Shown: one piece after another, positions 6,460 through 10,459 of the stretch
How the letters are laid out: each line of letters begins with the position of its first letter
Numbering within the stretch: position 1 is the first letter of the stretch
From: Anaerolineales bacterium
GTDB lineage: Bacteria > Chloroflexota > Anaerolineae > Anaerolineales > UBA6663
Direction: 5' to 3'
NCBI GenBank assembly: GCA_017999235.1
Contig: JAGOBN010000070.1
Coordinates: 1-10,459 of the forward strand
DNA: 10,459 nt
Notes under the pieces: generated by a model
The model's database searches: none
What the model was told of the DNA's origin: nothing
Seen by the model: the letters and a program-made list of their open reading frames with translations, nothing else
Position numbers and translations under genes: made by a program

Positions 6460-7425
6460 ATGGCCACTCCCACCACTGTCACCGCCCCCGTCGCCACGCT
6501 GGAAGCCGAGGGTCTGGCCACCAGCCAGCCGCGCACCCCGCTGCAAGACACCTGGCGCCGTCTGCGCCGGCATCGCTCGGCCCAGGTCGGCGCCCTGATT
6601 TTAGGCGTCTTGATCTTGATCGCGCTGTTTGCGGACGTGCTGGCGCCGTACAATCCCAGGCTGATCATCAAGGACGCCACCCGCCGCTCCGCGCCGTGTA
6701 TCCATGCGCTCGGCTGTCCGGCCGAGCAGACCGAATACCTCATGGGCGTGGACAGCAACAGCCGCGACCTGTTTTCGCGCGTCCTGTTTGGCTCGCGGCT
6801 GTCCCTGGTGATCGGGGTGTCCACGGTCACGGTCGCTATTGTCATCGGCACCCTGCTGGGGGCCGTGGCTGGCTATACGGGCGGCTGGCTGGACAACGTC
6901 ATCATGCGGATCATGGATGTGCTGCTGGCTTTCCCGGCCTTGCTCCTGGCGATCGCGATCGTGAGTGTGCTGGGGTCGGGCCTGGATAAGGCCCTGATCG
7001 CCATCAGCTTCGTCTCGATCCCGGTGTATGCCCGCATTGTGCGCGCCAGCGTCCTGCAGGTGCGTGAGATGGATTTTGTATCGGCGGCCCTGGCCCTGGG
7101 CGCCTCGCCGCTGGAGATCCTGGCGCGGCACGTCCTGCCCAACGCCCTGACGCCGCTCATCGTCCAGGGGACGCTCGGCATTGCCACCGCCATCCTGGAC
7201 GCGGCCGCGCTGTCCTTCCTGGGGTTGGGCGCCCAGAAACCGACGCCGGAATGGGGCCTGATGCTGGGCGAGGAAAAGAACAGCATCTTCAATGCCCCGC
7301 ACCTGGTGTTCTTCCCCGGCATCGCCATCATGCTGACGGTGCTGGCCTTCAATCTGCTGGGCGACGGCCTGCGCGACGCGCTGGACCCGCGCCTGGCCCA
7401 GGCGGGCATCAAGCAAAAAGCGTAG
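6460..7425 (+). CDS. ABC transporter permease, DppC/OppC type (operon 2)
   Basis: Second membrane subunit of the second importer, 321 residues. A Thr/Ala-rich N-terminal tail (1-25) leads to a basic stretch (TWRRLRRHRSAQ) and the first membrane segment at about 41-62. The first outer loop holds the protein's only cysteines, C80 and C86, followed by the DppC signature in a variant form: MGVDSNSRDLFSR (95-107) instead of the usual G-T-D...G-R-D. Other hydrophobic segments lie near 114-137, 149-172, 176-192, 231-252 and 282-301. The EAA loop is at about 204-228 (MDFVSAALALG then VLPN), and GDGLRDALDP near the end is typical. It starts 12 bases after the DppB-type stop without a visible Shine-Dalgarno sequence, so coupled translation is likely. 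The next gene begins 6 bases after its stop. Confidence 0.95.
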   Translation: MATPTTVTAPVATLEAEGLATSQPRTPLQDTWRRLRRHRSAQVGALILGVLILIALFADVLAPYNPRLIIKDATRRSAPCIHALGCPAEQTEYLMGVDSNSRDLFSRVLFGSRLSLVIGVSTVTVAIVIGTLLGAVAGYTGGWLDNVIMRIMDVLLAFPALLLAIAIVSVLGSGLDKALIAISFVSIPVYARIVRASVLQVREMDFVSAALALGASPLEILARHVLPNALTPLIVQGTLGIATAILDAAALSFLGLGAQKPTPEWGLMLGEEKNSIFNAPHLVFFPGIAIMLTVLAFNLLGDGLRDALDPRLAQAGIKQKA

Positions 7426-7431
7426 CCGGCT

Positions 7432-7800
7432 ATGCCGCGCTTTGTGGCCCGCACCGCCCGCTTTCTGGCCGCGGTGGCCGCCCTGGACCTGGGCGTGGCC
7501 GGCCTGACCGGGGCCGCCTGCTGGCTGCTGGGCTGGCGCACCTGGGATCACTACGGTCTGGCGCTCACCGCCGCCGCCGGCCTGACGCTCGCCCTGGCCG
7601 GCCCATCGCTCTTCGGCTCCGCCTCCATGCTGGGCAATCCCCTGACTTGGTACGTCCACTCCCTGGCGCCTGGCACCCCGCGTCAACGCTGGCACGCGCT
7701 GTTGGATGATTCCAGCGCGGACGCGGTGAGCCTGCCCTTGCTGGCGGCCGCCGCGGCCAGTCTGGGCGCCGCCGGCCTGTGGGTGCTGAGCTGGCCCTGA
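7432..7800 (+). CDS. Small hydrophobic membrane protein of unknown function
   Basis: I do not recognise this 122-residue protein. It is Ala/Leu/Gly-rich, has no lysine, and shows three likely membrane helices near residues 11-33, 43-65 and 100-119. A polar segment lies between helices 2 and 3 (SMLGNPLTWYVHSLAPG, then RQRWHALLDDSSADAV) and holds most of the charged residues. Several arginines precede helix 1, suggesting a cytoplasmic N-terminus. The ATG is 6 bases after the DppC-type stop and no Shine-Dalgarno sequence is visible, so it should be read from the same transcript and may be coupled. Position between the permeases and a second binding lipoprotein suggests an accessory membrane component, but nothing in the sequence proves a transport role. 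The uninterrupted frame and tight packing support a real gene. Confidence 0.7.
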   Translation: MPRFVARTARFLAAVAALDLGVAGLTGAACWLLGWRTWDHYGLALTAAAGLTLALAGPSLFGSASMLGNPLTWYVHSLAPGTPRQRWHALLDDSSADAVSLPLLAAAAASLGAAGLWVLSWP

Positions 7801-7850
7801 ACGCCGGCGGCGCGGGGTTGCTTCAGCCTCAATCGTCCGACCTGACCGTT

Positions 7851-9599
7851 ATGAACCGATCTCTGGTTTTGACTCTATTTGTCCTGGCCCTGGCCCTGAC
7901 CGCCTGCGGCGCGCCTCAGCCGGCCCCCACGCCGCAGGCTGGCGCGCCAACCAACATCGCGTCCACCAGCGCCACCCCCGCCGCCAGCGCTTCCCCGGCG
8001 GCCGCGCCCACCCGTCCAGCGGCCGCCACCGATCTTCCCGCCACTCCGCTGGCAGCCGCCACCCCCCAGATCTTCACCCTGGCGCTGCCCGCCGCGCCGG
8101 CCAGCCTGGACCCGGCCAGCGCCGTTGACGAGGCCGGCCTGCTCATCACCCGCCACCTGTATGAGGGCCTGACGGCGTTTGAACCGGGCGGCACGCGTCC
8201 GGTGCCGGCTTTGGCTGAACGCTGGGAGGCCGGCGCGGAGGCCCTGACCTGGACCTTCACTTTGCGCGCGGGCGTCACCTTCAGCACGGGCGCGCCGCTG
8301 ACCGCTGAAGCCGCGCGTCAGAATGTGGAGCGGTGGCGCACCCGCACGCCGGCCGGCGCGTACGCGTTCTGGCGTCTGATGTTTGGCGGCTTCGCGGGCG
8401 AGGCCGATGAGGCCGGCGCGCCCCTGTCGTCCGTGGCCGCCATTACCGCCACCGACGCCAGCACGCTGGTGTTTATTCTCAACCGTCCGGACGCGGCGCT
8501 GCCCGGCACCTTGGCCATGCCCGCCTTCGCGCTGGTGGATCCCGCGGCGTGGGCGGCCCCGGGTTTTGGCCAGCCGGGCGCGGCTTCGGCCGGCACCGGG
8601 CCGTTCACGCTTCAATCCTGGTCGGCGAATGGCTTGGTGGCGCTCACCCGCCAGCCGGCGTACTGGGGGACACCCGCCCAGCCGGATGGGCTGCTGTTCA
8701 AGACCATCCCCGATGACGTCCAGCGCGTGACGGCGCTGCAAGTGGGCGAGGTGGATGGCTTGGCGCGGCTGCCGGCCGCCGACTACGACCTCACGGCGCG
8801 CTGGCCGGCTTTGCGCGTGGAGTTTGATCCTGCTTTGGAAGTGTTGTATCTGGGCTTCAACCAGGCGCGCGCGCCGTGGGACAACCTCAACTGCCGGCTG
8901 GCCGTGGCCGGCGCGGTGGACCCGGCCCGCTATGCCCGGGAATTTTTCCCCGGCGATGCCGAGCCGGCATTGGCGCTGCAGCCGCCCGCCGTGTGGGGCT
9001 ACCCGTCGCCCGCCGCCCGGCCGCGCGACGTGGAGACCGCCCGCGCCCAGTGGCAAACCTGTCTGGCCGCGCAGCCGGCCGCTCCCACCGACCTCACGCT
9101 CTACGTCCCGCCGGTGCCGCGGACGTATTTGCCCGACCCGGCCGGCCTGGGCGCCGCGGTGCAGGCGGACCTGGCCAGCGCCGGCATCAGCGTCACCGTG
9201 ACATCGCCGGATTGGACCACGGTCTGGCTGCCGGATGTGCAGGCCGGCCGCGCCGATCTGTTCCTGCTAGGCTGGGCGGGCCTGAACGGCGACCCAGACG
9301 CCTACCTCTGCCCGCTGTTCTGCGGCGGCAATGCCGCTTTCAATTCAGATGCGGCCGGCCGGCCGGCGCCCCCGGATGCTTCGCTGGCCGACCTCTTACG
9401 CCAGGCCCAAACGGTGACTGAGCCCGGCCGGCGCGCGGCGCTGTATGCCCAGGCACACACGCGCCTGTTTGAGACCGTGCCCGCGATCCCCCTAACCCAG
9501 CGGAGAACGGCCTGGGCCTTCCGCGCGGACTTGACCGGCACCATGCCAAGCCCGCTGGATAACGTCTTCTTTGCGCTCCGGCTTATCCCGCCGCCCTGA
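7851..9599 (+). CDS. Family 5 solute-binding lipoprotein, normal domain order (SBP3)
   Basis: Second binding lipoprotein of operon 2, 582 residues from ATG 7851. That start places a signal peptide (MNRSLVLTLFVLALALTAC) at the N-terminus with lipobox LTAC and lipid cysteine C19. An in-frame GTG at 7779 would bury the signal peptide and overlap the previous gene. A low-complexity Ala/Pro/Thr linker spans 20-71. The fold then runs in normal order: YEGLTAFEPGG (104-114), ALAERW (120-125), TFTLRAGVTFSTGAPLTAE (135-153), AAITATDASTLVFIL (196-210), GTGPFTLQSW (248-257), QPAYWG (268-273), LGFNQARAPWDNLNCRLAVA (334-353) and FLLGWAGLNGDPDAYLCPLF (471-490), ending near the usual C-terminus. It has only one lysine (K284). 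No Shine-Dalgarno sequence is visible. It may offer alternative substrate specificity to the same permeases, or act independently; this is inference. Its last 17 bases overlap the convergent gene. Confidence 0.93.
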   Translation: MNRSLVLTLFVLALALTACGAPQPAPTPQAGAPTNIASTSATPAASASPAAAPTRPAAATDLPATPLAAATPQIFTLALPAAPASLDPASAVDEAGLLITRHLYEGLTAFEPGGTRPVPALAERWEAGAEALTWTFTLRAGVTFSTGAPLTAEAARQNVERWRTRTPAGAYAFWRLMFGGFAGEADEAGAPLSSVAAITATDASTLVFILNRPDAALPGTLAMPAFALVDPAAWAAPGFGQPGAASAGTGPFTLQSWSANGLVALTRQPAYWGTPAQPDGLLFKTIPDDVQRVTALQVGEVDGLARLPAADYDLTARWPALRVEFDPALEVLYLGFNQARAPWDNLNCRLAVAGAVDPARYAREFFPGDAEPALALQPPAVWGYPSPAARPRDVETARAQWQTCLAAQPAAPTDLTLYVPPVPRTYLPDPAGLGAAVQADLASAGISVTVTSPDWTTVWLPDVQAGRADLFLLGWAGLNGDPDAYLCPLFCGGNAAFNSDAAGRPAPPDASLADLLRQAQTVTEPGRRAALYAQAHTRLFETVPAIPLTQRRTAWAFRADLTGTMPSPLDNVFFALRLIPPP

Positions 9600-10459
9600 G
9601 CCGCCGGCGCCACAACACCACCACCACGCCCAGCACGACAGCCAACCCCAGCCCCAGGCCGCCGGCCAGCAGCCAGCGGCGGTCCGTGAGATCGGCGGCG
9701 GTGGCCTGCGCTTCAAACACCAGGTACGCGGCCCGGTCAATGCTTAACCCAGCGTCGGTTTGCGCGCTGACGTTCAATTCCACGCCATGCAGCCCGCTCT
9801 GGGCCGGAGTTAAAGTCAGGGTGGCGCTGTCGCCTTGCACCGTCAGCGGGTAAACGGCCACCTGCCCATCCGGCCCGCGCACCTGGGCCTGGGCGCTGGT
9901 GAGCGTGAGCGCCTGGCCGGCCGCGGTGAGTTGAGCGCGCACGGTGACGGCCTCGTTGACCAGCGGCGCCAGTTTATCCAGATCCGCTTGCAGGGCGGCG
10001 CCGCCGTTGAACTGCGCGGCCAGGGCATAATCGGCGCCGGCCGCCGGCGTGTCGGCGGTGGTGTGCAGCGCCACTACCCACTGCCCCGCCCGGGGCTGGA
10101 CAAAGCCATAACCGAGATACACCAGGGCGGCCGGGTCGGTCACGCGGATCTCGCCGTTGACGGCCGGGTCGAGCTGCAGCGTATTGCCGCTGGCGCCGGT
10201 AACCTGAGTGGTCAGCGACCGCGACGTGTCATACAGCGCAAAGGTCGCCACGGTCACACCCGGATCAATGTGGATGGTGACGCTGTGGACCTCCCCCGGC
10301 TGCAAATGCCCGGTGTACACGCGGGTGAATTGCAGCCCAGCGGCCGGCGGCGCGGCCGGCGGATCATCCGCCTGCCAGAAGTCGCCGGGCGGTGTTTGCA
10401 GCAGCGGCAGCACGAATTCGGTGAACACCTCGGGCGCGGCATTCAGGTCGGTGTGCAGC
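9583..10459 (-). CDS. Membrane-anchored surface protein with beta-sandwich domains, N-terminus outside window
   Basis: The frame is open from the window edge (first complete codon 10458-10456) to TAA at 9585-9583, so only the last 291 residues are seen. A GTG at 10428 is an internal candidate only. Residues 1-21 (LHTDLNAAPEVFTEFVLPLL) resemble the segment around the catalytic histidine at the end of alpha/beta hydrolases such as PGAP1/LCAT-like lipases; this is a weak inference. Residues about 35-150 look like an all-beta extracellular domain (LQPGEVHSVTIHI, then QPRAGQWVVAL). Residues about 155-255 look like an Ig-like beta-sandwich (VTVRAQL, VRGPDGQVAVYPL, GLHGVELNV). A C-terminal helix (262-283) followed by RRR indicates a single-pass anchor with a short cytoplasmic tail. 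It is transcribed toward SBP3 and overlaps it by 17 bases. The specific function is not known. Confidence 0.75.
   Translation of the reverse strand, partial: LHTDLNAAPEVFTEFVLPLLQTPPGDFWQADDPPAAPPAAGLQFTRVYTGHLQPGEVHSVTIHIDPGVTVATFALYDTSRSLTTQVTGASGNTLQLDPAVNGEIRVTDPAALVYLGYGFVQPRAGQWVVALHTTADTPAAGADYALAAQFNGGAALQADLDKLAPLVNEAVTVRAQLTAAGQALTLTSAQAQVRGPDGQVAVYPLTVQGDSATLTLTPAQSGLHGVELNVSAQTDAGLSIDRAAYLVFEAQATAADLTDRRWLLAGGLGLGLAVVLGVVVVLWRRRLRAAG

Noticed and set aside
5269..6573. 434-codon open frame on the minus strand opposite the second permease
   Set aside because: Gln/His/Asp/Gly-rich shadow product, no start signals, and it would span three plus-strand genes or gaps.
7779..7850. In-frame GTG start extending SBP3 by 24 residues
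   Set aside because: It would bury the lipoprotein signal peptide and overlap the preceding gene; ATG 7851 gives a textbook signal peptide and lipobox.
1..10459. CRISPR arrays, insertion sequences, tRNA or rRNA genes
   Set aside because: No regularly spaced repeats, transposase-like products or structural RNA genes were seen; the 16-base rRNA-like match at 3531 is too short to be an rRNA gene.

Overview
The window is a GC-rich (roughly two thirds G+C), densely coded stretch. It holds two tandem ABC importer gene sets of the oligopeptide/dipeptide (Opp/Dpp, SBP family 5) type, followed by a convergent gene on the other strand. High GC, class C solute-binding lipoproteins with long Ala/Pro/Thr linkers after the lipid cysteine, and aspartate-rich loops in both a binding protein and a permease suggest a Chloroflexota (Anaerolineae/Caldilineae-like) bacterium. 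That placement rests on remembered resemblance, not on a search. No rRNA, tRNA, CRISPR array, transposase or integrase is visible, and no gene-free stretch exceeds about 170 bases.

Region 1 (1-3446, + strand) is the end of one operon: a 5'-truncated solute-binding protein (SBP1), a DppB-type permease and a DppC-type permease. SBP1 is separated from its permease by a perfect 13-bp stem-loop, while the two permease genes are only 4 bases apart. Region 2 (3447-3617) is a leader with a near-consensus sigma-70-type promoter (TTGACG-17-TATACT), an element complementary to the 16S rRNA 3' tail at 15 of 16 positions, and a strong Shine-Dalgarno sequence. Region 3 (3618-9599, + strand) is a second operon: lipoprotein SBP2, a second perfect 13-bp stem-loop, DppB-type and DppC-type permeases, a small unknown three-helix membrane protein, and a second lipoprotein, SBP3. 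No ATPase gene (OppD/OppF type) is in the window, so ATPases must come from upstream of the window or from elsewhere in the genome. Region 4 (9583-10459, - strand) is the C-terminal part of a membrane-anchored surface protein, possibly an alpha/beta hydrolase with beta-sandwich domains. It overlaps the end of SBP3 tail to tail by 17 bases.

The most striking observation is that SBP2 is circularly permuted. Its signal peptide and lipobox are followed directly by the middle of the SBP family 5 fold. The segments that normally open the fold (ALAESW, TFTLRSGVTFHNG, ANDVVASF) lie at its C-terminus, joined behind the normal C-terminal end. SBP1 and SBP3 keep the normal order and act as internal controls. 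Other notable points are the matching stem-loops at both binding-protein/permease junctions, paired cysteines as the only or main cysteines in three of four permeases, calcium-loop-like aspartate clusters in SBP1 and its permease, and near-absence of lysine from the three right-hand proteins (2 lysines in about 995 residues).
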